From: Clostridium sp.
GTDB taxonomy: Bacteria > Bacillota > Clostridia > Lachnospirales > Lachnospiraceae
Length of the DNA: 64,000 bases
Assembly (NCBI GenBank): GCA_018377235.1
Contig: JAGZZT010000014.1
Coordinates: 77,064-141,063, forward strand
Direction of reading: 5' to 3'
The first letter of the stretch is position 1. Every line of letters begins with the position of its first letter. Positions 1 to 8,031 of this stretch are shown here, piece after piece. The position numbers and the translations under genes were made by a program. The notes under the pieces were generated by a model, which saw nothing but the letters and a program-made list of their open reading frames with translations, did not search any database and was not told where the DNA came from.

Positions 1-1202
1 CCGTCTGCAATCTGCATAGACTCGTTTGCATAAGCGTGAACCAGCTTTTCCTGCTTTTCGCTGAGAGCGAATGCCTCTTTCTTATTTTCCGGCTGGAATC
101 CCTCCTCGCCAAAGGTCTCTAACACTGCCGGACCGCCGTAAACAGCCGCCAGATTCTTATATTCCTCATAGGCCACCCGGAGTACGGAGAGCTTTCTTTC
201 TTTAAAAGCCTTATCCATATACAGAGCGTTGTCATATCGGTGATCATATTCGTACTGGCGGTTAGGAGAAAAGCCGAAATAGCCGTTGGTTCTGGACGCC
301 GCTCTGTTCATGGTTCCCACCGCAGCTCTCAGAAAGATGGGGGAAAGTCCCATGGCCTCAAAGTTTTCTGCCGCATACCGCATCATCCGCTCAAATCCCA
401 GCGGGAAACGCAGCTGAACCGTCTGCTTTTTAGAAAGCTCTCTTCCCATCACCTCAAACCCTTTTTTATATCCTTCTGTAAAGGTATCGGCCATCTTCCT
501 CACCGTCTCCTCAGGAAGCTGATTTAAAAAAGCGGAAATAGACCTCTCTGTGTCAGAAATATATTCTCCAAACTGATAGAGGTAGCGTTCGTCTCCCAAG
601 TCCCAGTTCCTTATAATGTTTCCGGCAAAGTCCAGAGACGGATCAAGGGATTCCCGAATCCGATAGCTTAAGGTTACGTCACAATAATCGCTGACAAACC
701 AGTACAGAACGGATTTTAATTCTTTCTCCTCTGGTTCCTCCCCCTCGAACAGATTGTAGACCTCGATAAATACCTCCTCCAGAATCGTCATATCCGTCAG
801 TCTGCTCTCATAAGCGTAGACAATCATTCCACGAATCTCCGTGTAGAGGAAGGACAGATAGGTTCCGTACTTTTCTGTCAGCTCCTGGCAGGCATAAGCC
901 GGATTGGCATAGCTTTCACCGTAATGTTCCGGCAGAATATCCTCATAAAGTCTGCGGTTCAGGCTGCGAAGCTCTGAAAGATCCGCCTTTAAAAGCTCTC
1001 CTGAAGCCTGACGTCTGAAAACCTCCTCGCACAGCAGAATAAATTCCGCCGTCTTCTTAAAATATCTGCCAAACTGCTCTCCTGTCGTATTCTCCAGAGG
1101 AATTTCCCGGATTCTGGCCGCCGCCAGCTCATGGCGCTCTCTCACTGCCTCGTTTTCCTCCCTGAATTTCTCTGCGTAGCAAACTCCCTTTTCGTAATTC
1201 AT
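1..1202 (-). CDS. M29-like (leucyl) aminopeptidase, 3' end missing
   Basis: An open frame starts at an ATG at 1202 on the minus strand and runs off the left edge, giving about 400 residues of the N-terminal part. The protein begins MNYEKGVCYAEKFREENEAV and is mostly helical and acidic. From memory it resembles the large Lachnospiraceae aminopeptidases annotated as leucyl or M29 aminopeptidase. The metal-binding residues of that family would lie in the missing part, so the activity cannot be confirmed here. The start lies 4 bases beyond the stop of the small membrane protein gene upstream, which suggests co-transcription with it. The coding status is firm; the family name is tentative. Confidence 0.5.
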   Translation of the reverse strand, partial: MNYEKGVCYAEKFREENEAVRERHELAAARIREIPLENTTGEQFGRYFKKTAEFILLCEEVFRRQASGELLKADLSELRSLNRRLYEDILPEHYGESYANPAYACQELTEKYGTYLSFLYTEIRGMIVYAYESRLTDMTILEEVFIEVYNLFEGEEPEEKELKSVLYWFVSDYCDVTLSYRIRESLDPSLDFAGNIIRNWDLGDERYLYQFGEYISDTERSISAFLNQLPEETVRKMADTFTEGYKKGFEVMGRELSKKQTVQLRFPLGFERMMRYAAENFEAMGLSPIFLRAAVGTMNRAASRTNGYFGFSPNRQYEYDHRYDNALYMDKAFKERKLSVLRVAYEEYKNLAAVYGGPAVLETFGEEGFQPENKKEAFALSEKQEKLVHAYANESMQIAD

Positions 1203-1206
1203 CCTG

Positions 1207-1530
1207 TTATCCTTTCAATCCAATTAAAATAAGCACAATCCAAAAAATTACAATCAGGCCGCTGATAGGGGCTCCTATCTTTGCCAATATATAGTTTTTT
1301 TCCTCCTCCTGAAACGAAGCCCAGCCATAAATTACGCCGAACACAGCGAACAGAAAGCTGGAAAAACAGACTGCAGTCCCTCCTACGGGAGTATTTCCCT
1401 GATTTCTGATGCTGATTCCAAGCCCGGTCAGACACAAAAACAGCGCCACAGCTGCCAGCCCCAGGCAGATAAATCCATTTTTTGCCATAGGCTTTTTAAT
1501 ATAGGAAATTTTTTTAGTTTTTTGAGCCAT
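1207..1530 (-). CDS. Small three-helix membrane protein, function unknown
   Basis: The 107-residue product has a basic N-terminus and three hydrophobic stretches (about residues 18-40, 53-72 and 82-104), so it should be an integral membrane protein with short loops. A good ribosome binding site (AAGGAGGG) sits before the ATG at 1530. The start overlaps the end of the vanZ-like gene by 17 bases and the stop lies 4 bases from the aminopeptidase start, so the three genes look like one transcript. It resembles a short uncharacterised membrane family common in Clostridia; no function is known to me. Confidence 0.6.
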   Translation of the reverse strand: MAQKTKKISYIKKPMAKNGFICLGLAAVALFLCLTGLGISIRNQGNTPVGGTAVCFSSFLFAVFGVIYGWASFQEEEKNYILAKIGAPISGLIVIFWIVLILIGLKG

Positions 1531-1978
1531 GAAAAGCCCTCCTTATCCATTTGAGTGCTGTCACGGATACATACCCAGCAGCCCCTCCTACCGTATTGAG
1601 AAACATATCGTCCACATCAAAGCTTCCCACCCGGAATATCAGCTGAATCGTTTCAATGGAAAGAGTCAAAAGAAAGCTTAAAAGCAGAGTGTTAAACCAT
1701 TTTTCTCCCAGTCTTGAGATGATAGGCAGAATAAAACCAAAGGGCATAAAGCACACAATGTTTCCCATAATATTGATGAGAAAAGCCTTTGTTCCCACAA
1801 GCTCCCTGTAAGTGTAAAACCGCCGTATTTCCTTAAACAGCGTCAAATTATAATGATACTCTGTATACTCCGACCGCCCAAAGCCATCGGAAAAAAACAT
1901 AAAATGAGTCAACATCAGAAGATAGCTGAAAAACAGGATCCAGCATATTTTCTGATGCGTTTTTTCTCTCTTCCACAT
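1514..1978 (-). CDS. VanZ family membrane protein
   Basis: The start was set at 1978, product MWKREKTHQK..., because GGAG lies five bases upstream; a longer frame from 2050 has no ribosome binding site. The roughly 154-residue protein has four hydrophobic helices. It has the VanZ-type pattern of an N-terminal helix, a loop with NLTLFKEIRRF, a helix NIMGNIVCFMPFGFILP, and a later SIETIQLIF...SFDVDDMFLNTVGG segment. VanZ proteins are small membrane proteins; one member gives low-level teicoplanin resistance by an unknown mechanism, and most, including this one, have no assigned role. It heads the three-gene group that ends in the partial aminopeptidase. Confidence 0.8.
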   Translation of the reverse strand: MWKREKTHQKICWILFFSYLLMLTHFMFFSDGFGRSEYTEYHYNLTLFKEIRRFYTYRELVGTKAFLINIMGNIVCFMPFGFILPIISRLGEKWFNTLLLSFLLTLSIETIQLIFRVGSFDVDDMFLNTVGGAAGYVSVTALKWIRRAFHGSKN

Positions 1979-2056
1979 AAATTCTCCAACCAACACCGCT
2001 CCGCTATTTACAAAAGAATCTCCCCCTGGATTCTGTATTTTCTTTTTCATGGTAAA

Positions 2057-2094
2057 AAGAGTGTTGCATCTGTATGTTTTCCTGCAACACTCTT
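2057..2094 (-). terminator. Rho-independent terminator after the pyr operon
   Basis: A perfect 12-bp stem (AAGAGTGTTGCA / TGCAACACTCTT) with a 14-nt loop is followed on the minus strand by a run of T. It lies just downstream of the 49-residue peptide gene and upstream of vanZ, and so closes the pyrF-to-peptide transcript. Confidence 0.8.
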
Positions 2095-2117
2095 CTGGTT
2101 AAGCATAAAGCTGTTTA

Positions 2118-2267
2118 TCAAAATGTAATCTCTGATTTGCGTCTCAGAAGAGCCGCCCCGCTTACAATCGCCATAACGCCGGCTGCAAGCCCTGTCACAA
2201 TCATCACGCTTCCAATCACAATGCTGCACGCGCCTGCATTGCGCATTGTCTTATAGACTTTTTCCAT
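2118..2267 (-). CDS. 49-residue single-helix membrane peptide downstream of pyrE
   Basis: This short frame encodes MEKVYKTMRNAGACSIVIGS and continues with a hydrophobic helix (about residues 14-41), ending RRKSEITF. An AGGAG ribosome binding site lies upstream of the ATG at 2267, and a strong terminator follows the stop. It begins 36 bases after pyrE on the same strand, so it is probably the last gene of the pyrimidine operon. Very similar short peptides occur in many Lachnospiraceae in my recollection, but none has a function known to me. Given the fit of start signal, hydrophobic helix and terminator, I consider it a real gene. Confidence 0.7.
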   Translation of the reverse strand: MEKVYKTMRNAGACSIVIGSVMIVTGLAAGVMAIVSGAALLRRKSEITF

Positions 2268-2303
2268 CCGACACTCTTCTCCTCACTGCCAACTGCAGAC
2301 AGC

Positions 2304-2984
2304 CTATTTTGCTCCGTACTGCTCGTAGTAAGCGTCAATAGCCGCCTTAATCTGGTCGTCAATCACTACCTTGCCCTGGCACTCTCTGTTATACAGATGC
2401 TCTACCACGTCCTTCATGGAGACAATGGCGTTTGTAGGGAAACCATACAGATCCTTTACCTCCTCAAGGGCGCACTTTACACCGCCTTTGCCGACCTCCA
2501 TGCGGTCTAAAGATACCATCAGTCCCACGATTTCCACGTCTGCTGCTCCCTTTACCTTCGGTACTGTCTCCTCCATGGATTTTCCTGAGGTTGTTACATC
2601 CTCAATCATAACGACACGGTCACCATCCTGCAGCTTGCTGCCTAAGAAGCTTCCCTTGTCTGCGCCGTGATCCTTCTCCTCCTTGCGGTCAGAACAGTAG
2701 CGGATCTCTTTTCCGTATAATTCGCTGTAGGCGATAGCTGTCACTACGCTTAACGGGATTCCCTTGTAGGCCGGTCCAAACAGCACATCGAAGTCATCTC
2801 CATATACGCTGTGGATCGCTCTGGCATAATACTCGCCCAGCTTCTTCAGCTGAGAACCTGTTACATAACCGCCTGCGTTCATAAAAAACGGAGATTTTCT
2901 GCCGCTCTTTAATGTAAATTCGCCAAACTTCAGCACCTGGCTCTCCACCATAAAATCAATAAATTCCTGCTTATAGCTTTCCAT
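2304..2984 (-). CDS. pyrE: Orotate phosphoribosyltransferase
   Basis: The enzyme joins orotate and PRPP to give orotidine 5'-phosphate, step five of pyrimidine synthesis, in the cytosol. The 226-residue product has the type I phosphoribosyltransferase fold. The PRPP loop is visible as VVMIEDVTTSGKSMEE (about residues 123-138), and the flexible catalytic loop as RKEEKDHGADKGSFLG. The length is normal for the family. AGGAGG precedes the start at 2984. It follows pyrD on the same strand with a 70-base gap and is the last enzyme gene of the pyrF-pyrK-pyrD-pyrE operon. Confidence 0.97.
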   Translation of the reverse strand: MESYKQEFIDFMVESQVLKFGEFTLKSGRKSPFFMNAGGYVTGSQLKKLGEYYARAIHSVYGDDFDVLFGPAYKGIPLSVVTAIAYSELYGKEIRYCSDRKEEKDHGADKGSFLGSKLQDGDRVVMIEDVTTSGKSMEETVPKVKGAADVEIVGLMVSLDRMEVGKGGVKCALEEVKDLYGFPTNAIVSMKDVVEHLYNRECQGKVVIDDQIKAAIDAYYEQYGAK

Positions 2985-3054
2985 CTTTCTGAAACCTCCT
3001 GTATCTACAGGCTTCTGCCCTTGTCATTTTCTTCTGCCGCACTTTTAACGCGTC

Positions 3055-3957
3055 CTATTTTACAATGCCGATCAGGCTGTTGATATCCTCTACCTGATAT
3101 TTCTTCATGTAGGCCTCCATACCCTCCACGATCTCCTGAGTCGCATAAGGATTATGGAAATTAGCGGTTCCCACCGATACGGCTGTAGCCCCTGCCATCA
3201 TAAACTCAATAGCGTCATCCGCGCACATGATTCCGCCCATTCCGATGATCGGAAGGCTCACTGCATTAGCCACCTGATATACCATGCGGACAGCCACCGG
3301 CTTGATAGCCGGGCCTGACAGGCCGCCTGTCTTGTTGGCAACGGCAAAGGCCCGTCTGTGAATATCAATCTTCATGCCTGTCAGCGTATTAATCAGGGAG
3401 AGGACATCTGCTCCTCCCGCCTCAGCCGCCCTGGCCATCACTGTAATGTCTGTGACATTAGGGCTCAGCTTCATGATCACCGGCTGCTTCGCGTGGCGCT
3501 TCACCTCTCTGGTAATAGCCTCCACTGCCTTGGGATCCTGGCCAAAGGCAATTCCGCCCTCCTTGACGTTAGGGCAGGAAATGTTAATCTCCAGCATATC
3601 CACCGGCTGATCGGAAAGCTTCTCTACCACATCGATATAATCCTCTGTAGTCTTTCCGCAGACATTGACAATAATCTTGGTATCAAACTGCTTTAAATAG
3701 GGAATATCCCTCTTTGCAAACACGTCGAAGCCCGGATTCTGAAGTCCTACTGCATTGATCATGCCGCCATATGTCTCTGCGATACGGGGGGTGGGGTTTC
3801 CTGGCCACGGCACGTTTGCCACGCCCTTTGTCACCACTGCTCCCAGGCGGTTTAAATCCACCATCTCTCCATACTCTGCTCCAGAGCCGAAGGTTCCTGA
3901 CGCTGTCATAACAGGATTCTTAAGCTCCACTCCAGCCAGATTTACCTTCATGTTCAT
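3055..3957 (-). CDS. pyrD: Dihydroorotate dehydrogenase B, catalytic subunit
   Basis: This is the FMN subunit of the NAD-dependent, two-subunit class 1B dihydroorotate dehydrogenase, which oxidises dihydroorotate to orotate in the cytosol. The 300-residue product carries MNMKVNLAGVELKNPVMTAS at the N-terminus. INISCPNVKEGG (about residues 124-135) contains the catalytic cysteine of class 1B enzymes. FMN phosphate-binding glycines are seen in IIGMGGIMCADDAIEFMMAG. Its start overlaps the stop of pyrK by one base, as expected for subunits made in equal amounts. Confidence 0.97.
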   Translation of the reverse strand: MNMKVNLAGVELKNPVMTASGTFGSGAEYGEMVDLNRLGAVVTKGVANVPWPGNPTPRIAETYGGMINAVGLQNPGFDVFAKRDIPYLKQFDTKIIVNVCGKTTEDYIDVVEKLSDQPVDMLEINISCPNVKEGGIAFGQDPKAVEAITREVKRHAKQPVIMKLSPNVTDITVMARAAEAGGADVLSLINTLTGMKIDIHRRAFAVANKTGGLSGPAIKPVAVRMVYQVANAVSLPIIGMGGIMCADDAIEFMMAGATAVSVGTANFHNPYATQEIVEGMEAYMKKYQVEDINSLIGIVK

Positions 3958-4721
3958 TACAGCTCCACCTCCTCGGCCAAGAATACGGGACCATCCTTAC
4001 AGATCCGCTTATTATGTACGTTTGTATGGTGATCCACATCCCTGGACTTGCAGACGCAGGCCAGGCAGGCGCCGATTCCGCAGGCCATCTTCTCCTCCAA
4101 AGAGATATAGCATCGGATATTATTCTCGGCCGCATACTCCTTCAGAGCGCGAAGCATAGGCGTAGGGCCGCAGGCGTACATTACATCTGCAGTCAGGCCA
4201 TGCTCTCTAATTGCATCCAGTACATTTCCCTTCGTTCCCGCGCTTCCATCCTCTGTGGCCACATATACCTGGCCATAAGCTTCAAATTCATCCTTTAAGA
4301 AAAGATTTGCATCTCTGTATCCTAAAATCATCTGCTTTCCACAGTTTAACTGTTTGGCAAGCTCCAGCATAGGCGGAATTCCAATACCGCCTCCGATGAG
4401 GAATACCTTCTCTCCCTCCTGGGGAAATCCATTTCCCAGGGGTCCCATGATTTCAATGGAGTCTCCGGACTGGTAATGGGAAAATTCCTCTGTTCCAGCT
4501 CCTGCGATTCTGTATACAATGCGCAGACGGCCTTCTTCCTTATCAATTTCACAGATGCTGATTGGCCTCGGCAGAAGCCTGGAACCGTCCTTTGTGTAAA
4601 CAGAAATAAACTGTCCCGGCTTCGCATCTAAAGCTGCCTTTGTGGTAATCCACATGCTGTAGATGTCCGGAGCCAGCATTTCCTGGCTGTATACAACAGC
4701 CGTTTCCTTAATCTGTGCCAT
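3957..4721 (-). CDS. pyrK: Dihydroorotate dehydrogenase B, electron transfer subunit
   Basis: PyrK carries FAD and a [2Fe-2S] cluster and passes electrons from PyrD to NAD+. The 254-residue product has a ferredoxin-reductase-like FAD domain (RLLPRPISICEID, about residues 48-60) and an NAD-binding glycine motif (FLIGGGIGIPPMLELAK). The C-terminal cysteine set CGIGACLACVC, with a fourth cysteine in ICKDGPVF, matches the PyrK cluster ligands. AGGAGAGAG lies before the ATG. It is coupled to pyrD by the overlapping TAATG. Confidence 0.96.
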   Translation of the reverse strand: MAQIKETAVVYSQEMLAPDIYSMWITTKAALDAKPGQFISVYTKDGSRLLPRPISICEIDKEEGRLRIVYRIAGAGTEEFSHYQSGDSIEIMGPLGNGFPQEGEKVFLIGGGIGIPPMLELAKQLNCGKQMILGYRDANLFLKDEFEAYGQVYVATEDGSAGTKGNVLDAIREHGLTADVMYACGPTPMLRALKEYAAENNIRCYISLEEKMACGIGACLACVCKSRDVDHHTNVHNKRICKDGPVFLAEEVEL

Positions 4722-4779
4722 TTCTCTCTCCTGTATCTGTATTCTGCTGTCTGTAGGTTATGCTTCCTGATGGAATACG

Positions 4780-5697
4780 CTACAGCACGCTGTTGATATC
4801 TGCAATCATGTCAATGACAGCCTGTCTGGACGCCTCGCCAAAATGCTCCGGCCCAAACTTTGCATATGTTTCCTTCTTATATGCGGCAATAATGCCTCTG
4901 GAAGAGTTGACAACAGCTCCCAGTCCATCCTCGTTGAAGCAGTATTTCAAATCCTCGGCTGTACCTCCCTGAGCGCCATAGCCCGGAACCAGGAAGTAGG
5001 TTCTCGGCATCAGCTTTCTGAGCACCTTGCTCATCTCCGGATAAGTAGCGCCCACTACAGCTCCCACGTTGCTGTAAGCTCCGTCCATGGAGGCGTCGCC
5101 CCACTCTACTACCTTCTCTGCTACCAACTCGTACAGCGGACGGCCGTCGATTAAACGATCCTGGAACTCTCCACTGGATGGATTGGAGGTCTTCACCAGC
5201 ACAAAAATACCTCTATCGCACTGATTGCACACATCCACAAAAGGCTTCACGCCGTCTGTTCCAAGATATGGATTTACTGTAATGTATTCTGTATTAAAGC
5301 CGCTTAAAGTCTGGCTTCCCACCTGAACCGTTCCTAGGTGTCCTGTGGCATATGCTGCAGAAGTAGAACCGATGTCGCCTCTCTTTACATCTCCGATCAC
5401 GATCAGGCCCTTCTCCTGGCAATATTTTACTGTCTTATCATAGGCTGCCAGTCCGGGAAGGCCGAACTGCTCATACATGGCAATCTGAGGCTTAACAGAC
5501 GGAATCAGATCGCAAGTTGCGTCCACGATCTCCTTGTTGAACTGCCAAATAGCCTCCGCAGCTCCCTCCAGCGTCTCGCCAAACTCAGCGAACGCTTTCT
5601 TTGTCACATGCTCTGGAATATAGCTTAACATCGGATCCAGGCCAACGCAGATCGGAGCCTTTGTCTTCTGAATTTTTTCGATTAATTTACTTACCAT
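4780..5697 (-). CDS. pyrF: Orotidine 5'-phosphate decarboxylase, subfamily 2
   Basis: The enzyme decarboxylates OMP to UMP, the last step of de novo pyrimidine synthesis. The start at 5697 (MVSKLIEKIQ) was chosen for its AGGAGG seven bases upstream; an upstream in-frame ATG at 5721 lacks one. At 305 residues it belongs to the long subfamily 2. The catalytic DxKxxD motif is present as IGDVKRGDIGSTSAAYA (about residues 98-114). It is the first gene of the pyrF-pyrK-pyrD-pyrE unit. A promoter is seen just upstream at 5743-5771, with a dyad at the presumed transcription start. Confidence 0.96.
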   Translation of the reverse strand: MVSKLIEKIQKTKAPICVGLDPMLSYIPEHVTKKAFAEFGETLEGAAEAIWQFNKEIVDATCDLIPSVKPQIAMYEQFGLPGLAAYDKTVKYCQEKGLIVIGDVKRGDIGSTSAAYATGHLGTVQVGSQTLSGFNTEYITVNPYLGTDGVKPFVDVCNQCDRGIFVLVKTSNPSSGEFQDRLIDGRPLYELVAEKVVEWGDASMDGAYSNVGAVVGATYPEMSKVLRKLMPRTYFLVPGYGAQGGTAEDLKYCFNEDGLGAVVNSSRGIIAAYKKETYAKFGPEHFGEASRQAVIDMIADINSVL

Positions 5698-5725
5698 CCT
5701 TATCCTCCTGTTTTTAAACACGCTC

Positions 5726-5743
5726 TGGTTTAATTCTAAACCA
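5726..5743. promoter_or_regulatory. Dyad at the pyrF transcription start
   Basis: TGGTTTA-ATTC-TAAACCA has perfect 7-bp arms. It covers the expected transcription start of the pyr operon, abutting the -10 box. It could be an operator or a small hairpin at the RNA 5' end; no regulator can be assigned. Confidence 0.4.
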
Positions 5744-5771
5744 TTTTATCATAAGTGCAGTAGGGGATCAA
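5743..5771 (-). promoter_or_regulatory. Promoter of the pyr operon
   Basis: On the minus strand, TTGATC and TAAAAT are separated by 17 bases, close to the vegetative sigma consensus, about 50 bases before pyrF. Confidence 0.6.
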
Positions 5772-5798
5772 GTGGGGTTTTACGTCTCCCAGCCCCTC

Positions 5799-6584
5799 CT
5801 ATTGCCTGATTGTCAGAGTCGCCACATACACGCCGTTTTTGTACGCTTTGGCCGCGAACTGCTCTTCTGTGGCCGTTTCCAACTCCAGCCATAGTTCCTC
5901 CGCAGTGATCATAATATGGGACAGCATAATTCCCACAGAAAAATCCCGGAGCAGGCCTGCTGCGGGAGCCAGGCTGCGGAAGCCCTGCAGAACGCCGGAA
6001 TCCTTTCTGGAAAATACATAGATCCGGTCCGCATAGACAATGAAACGCCAGGGCTGAGAATTGAACGCGGAAGGAGCCAGTCTGGCGGCCTTCAGCACCG
6101 TTTTCATAGTCTCTCCTGCCTCCTCCTTAAACACACACAGCTCGTTTAGAGGAAGTCTCTTAGCCAATGAACTTTCCCGGAACAGCTTGCCCTCCGGATA
6201 TCCGAAAGCTGCAACCATCACCTGGCGTTTTCCATCACTTCGTTTTTTCTTTACTATGCTTCCTCCCAGATAGCAGGTTCCCAGCCCTTTCATTGTCATG
6301 TAGAGGACAATCTGCTCCATCAGATAGCCTCCATTTCTTCCATATCCCTCTTCAGGTTCTGAATAAATAACAAAATACCAGGGCGCCTCCACCTTCCAGA
6401 TTCCTTTAATCTGCGCTTTTCTGTCCCTATTGTCAATCATCTCAAAATCCACCTGGATTCTGTCATTTAATGGAGAAGCAGTTCTGGCAAACGCCAGAAT
6501 CTGCTCCCTCAGTTTTTCTGTCACTTCCTTATTTGAATATTTCCGCACTGAATGGCGGACACCTATCGCCTCATACAGATTCAT
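5799..6584 (-). CDS. Nitroreductase family protein (double-domain TM1586-like)
   Basis: The start at 6584 (MNLYEAIGVRHSVRKYSNKE) has AAGGGAGA directly upstream and is preferred over an upstream frame start. The 261-residue product has the nitroreductase N-terminal RHSVRKY flavin-contact motif. A second half contains LAPSAFNSQPWRFIVY (about residues 181-196), the pattern of the TM1586-like group in which two half-domains form one FMN site. These enzymes use NAD(P)H to reduce nitro compounds, quinones or unknown substrates. It lies between lrgB and the pyr promoter, same strand, with no obvious pathway link. Confidence 0.8.
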   Translation of the reverse strand: MNLYEAIGVRHSVRKYSNKEVTEKLREQILAFARTASPLNDRIQVDFEMIDNRDRKAQIKGIWKVEAPWYFVIYSEPEEGYGRNGGYLMEQIVLYMTMKGLGTCYLGGSIVKKKRSDGKRQVMVAAFGYPEGKLFRESSLAKRLPLNELCVFKEEAGETMKTVLKAARLAPSAFNSQPWRFIVYADRIYVFSRKDSGVLQGFRSLAPAAGLLRDFSVGIMLSHIMITAEELWLELETATEEQFAAKAYKNGVYVATLTIRQ

Positions 6585-6634
6585 TCTCCCTTTTCCCTTT
6601 CCGCCTCTCCTCAAACCCTTTGTCTGCAGCGGCC

Positions 6635-7327
6635 TTAAATCATTCCTGAAATAAGCGGAACCACAATTACAGTCAGCACGCCGGCCACCGCTATGGCAAG
6701 GCTTGACATGGCGCCCTCCACTTCTCCAAGCTCCAATGCTCTGGCTGTTCCGATGGCGTGAGCCGATGTGCCAAGAGCCAGGCCCTTCGCCATGGGTTCC
6801 TCTATTTTAAGCAGCTGGAAAACCAGATCTGCTATAATATTTCCTATAATTCCTGTTACAATAATGCTCACAACAGTCAGCGTCACAATGCCTCCCGCCT
6901 CTTCGCTGACTCCCATGCCGATAGCTGTGGTAATAGACTTGGGAAGCAGGGTAACGTAGAGCTGATGATTCAGGCCAAAAGCCTTAGCCATCACAAGAAT
7001 ACTTCCTGCGCTTCCTAAAACACCCGTCAAAATGGACGCTCCCACTGCCAGTTTATTATTCAGCAAAAGCTCCAGCTGCTTATAGAGGGGAATCGCCAGA
7101 CAAACTGTTGCCGGCGTCAGAAAATAGCTTAAATACTCTCCTCCCTTATTATAGGCTTCATAACTCACATGAAATACCTTTAAAAATAAAATAACGGCAA
7201 TGATCGCCACCAAAAGGGGATTTAATATAGAAAGTCCCGTTTTTTTCTTCAGCCATACCCCAAACAGGTAGGCTCCCACACTGAGCAGCATACCAAAATA
7301 CAGAGATGTTCCAGCTATTGATTCCAT
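6635..7327 (-). CDS. lrgB: LrgB/CidB family membrane protein
   Basis: The 230-residue product has about six hydrophobic helices and the LrgB signature segment LLPKSITTAIGMGVSEEAGG near residue 125. LrgAB/CidAB pairs are membrane complexes first linked to control of murein hydrolases and, in several bacteria, to pyruvate or glycolate uptake. It follows lrgA by one base on the same strand, so the two are translated together. No LytTR regulator gene is next to it. Confidence 0.88.
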   Translation of the reverse strand: MESIAGTSLYFGMLLSVGAYLFGVWLKKKTGLSILNPLLVAIIAVILFLKVFHVSYEAYNKGGEYLSYFLTPATVCLAIPLYKQLELLLNNKLAVGASILTGVLGSAGSILVMAKAFGLNHQLYVTLLPKSITTAIGMGVSEEAGGIVTLTVVSIIVTGIIGNIIADLVFQLLKIEEPMAKGLALGTSAHAIGTARALELGEVEGAMSSLAIAVAGVLTVIVVPLISGMI

Positions 7328-7328
7328 C

Positions 7329-7694
7329 TTATTCTTCCTGTCCTTCCTGCCTGTTTTTTCTGATAATGTGCTGAGCCGTCTTTCCTGTCACAGCCATGAC
7401 AAAAATTGTAGACGCGGCGGTGATAACCGTCAGAGGAATCAGCACACTCTCCATTACGTCCCAGCTGTTCATCAATCCTACGCCTGCAGGAATAAACATA
7501 AGCGGCATAGTGTCAAGAAAAAATCCGCCCGGCTCCTCCACATCCTCCAGCTTCACAGCCTTCAAACACAGAGCCCCCAGAAGCAGGAACAGCCCATATA
7601 CCCCGGATGGGATTGGAAGCGGAAGCAGGACATTGAGAAATTCCCCTATCATAGTGATGCCGAAAATGATTGTAATACCCTTGATGAATTTCAT
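7329..7694 (-). CDS. lrgA: CidA/LrgA family holin-like membrane protein
   Basis: The 121-residue product has four hydrophobic helices. It shows the typical CidA/LrgA beginning, LNVLLPLPIPSGVYGLFLL (about residues 22-40), followed by PAGVGLMNSWDVMES. It is the partner of the LrgB protein encoded directly downstream. Whether the pair works in cell lysis control or in small-acid uptake cannot be told from sequence. The large hairpin element at 7872-7995 lies upstream in the divergent gap. Confidence 0.87.
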   Translation of the reverse strand: MKFIKGITIIFGITMIGEFLNVLLPLPIPSGVYGLFLLLGALCLKAVKLEDVEEPGGFFLDTMPLMFIPAGVGLMNSWDVMESVLIPLTVITAASTIFVMAVTGKTAQHIIRKNRQEGQEE

Positions 7695-7778
7695 CTTCAG
7701 TCCTCCTTACTTTTGTAAACCCTTTTATTTTATCACTGTGATTTTCATCGCACAATAGAAAAAATTCTTATATTTTTG

Positions 7779-7808
7779 TTGAAATTCAGCCATTCTATGG
7801 ACTATACT
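7779..7808 (+). promoter_or_regulatory. Promoter reading toward the GNAT gene
   Basis: TTGAAA and TATACT are separated by 18 bases. A transcript from here would have a leader of about 215 bases that includes the hairpin element at 7872-7995. Confidence 0.55.
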
Positions 7809-7871
7809 TATAAGAAAGGCTGGAAGAACGTCTGTTTCTCATAAAGGGAACGATGAAATGCTTTGAAATCA

Positions 7872-7995
7872 GGAAATCAGCAGATGAGGTATAACGATGG
7901 CGAGGCTTTCGCAGCGAGGTTTGCGCTAATTTCCGCCACAGAGCGAAATGTCTGAGCCGAAAACGCAGCCAGTTATATTCTATCTGCTGATTTCC
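7872..7995 (-). repeat. Large imperfect hairpin element, copy 1
   Basis: A 14-bp perfect terminal stem (GGAAATCAGCAGAT / ATCTGCTGATTTCC) encloses about 96 bases that extend the pairing imperfectly. Read on the minus strand, the centre holds ACATTTCG, seven bases, GCGG, AAATTAG, CGC. The same order and spacing of ACnnTTCG-N7-GCGG-AATT-CGC appears in the second element at 30854-30956, whose terminal stem differs in sequence. The 337-base gap 7695-8031 otherwise holds only the promoter listed. It may be a structured leader RNA for lrgA or an intergenic repeat. An apparent minus-strand frame through it is arginine-rich and is probably spurious. Confidence 0.6.
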
Positions 7996-8031
7996 CTTGT
8001 TCATACCACTTTTTCATTTTAGGAGATTTTT

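Noticed and set aside
2047..2256. 60-codon frames on both strands near the pyr operon end
   Set aside because: They overlap the terminator or are antisense to the better supported 49-residue peptide gene.
7795..8004. Arginine-rich 69-codon frame on the minus strand
   Set aside because: It runs through the palindromic hairpin element, has no ribosome binding site and no family resemblance; the base composition follows the hairpin.
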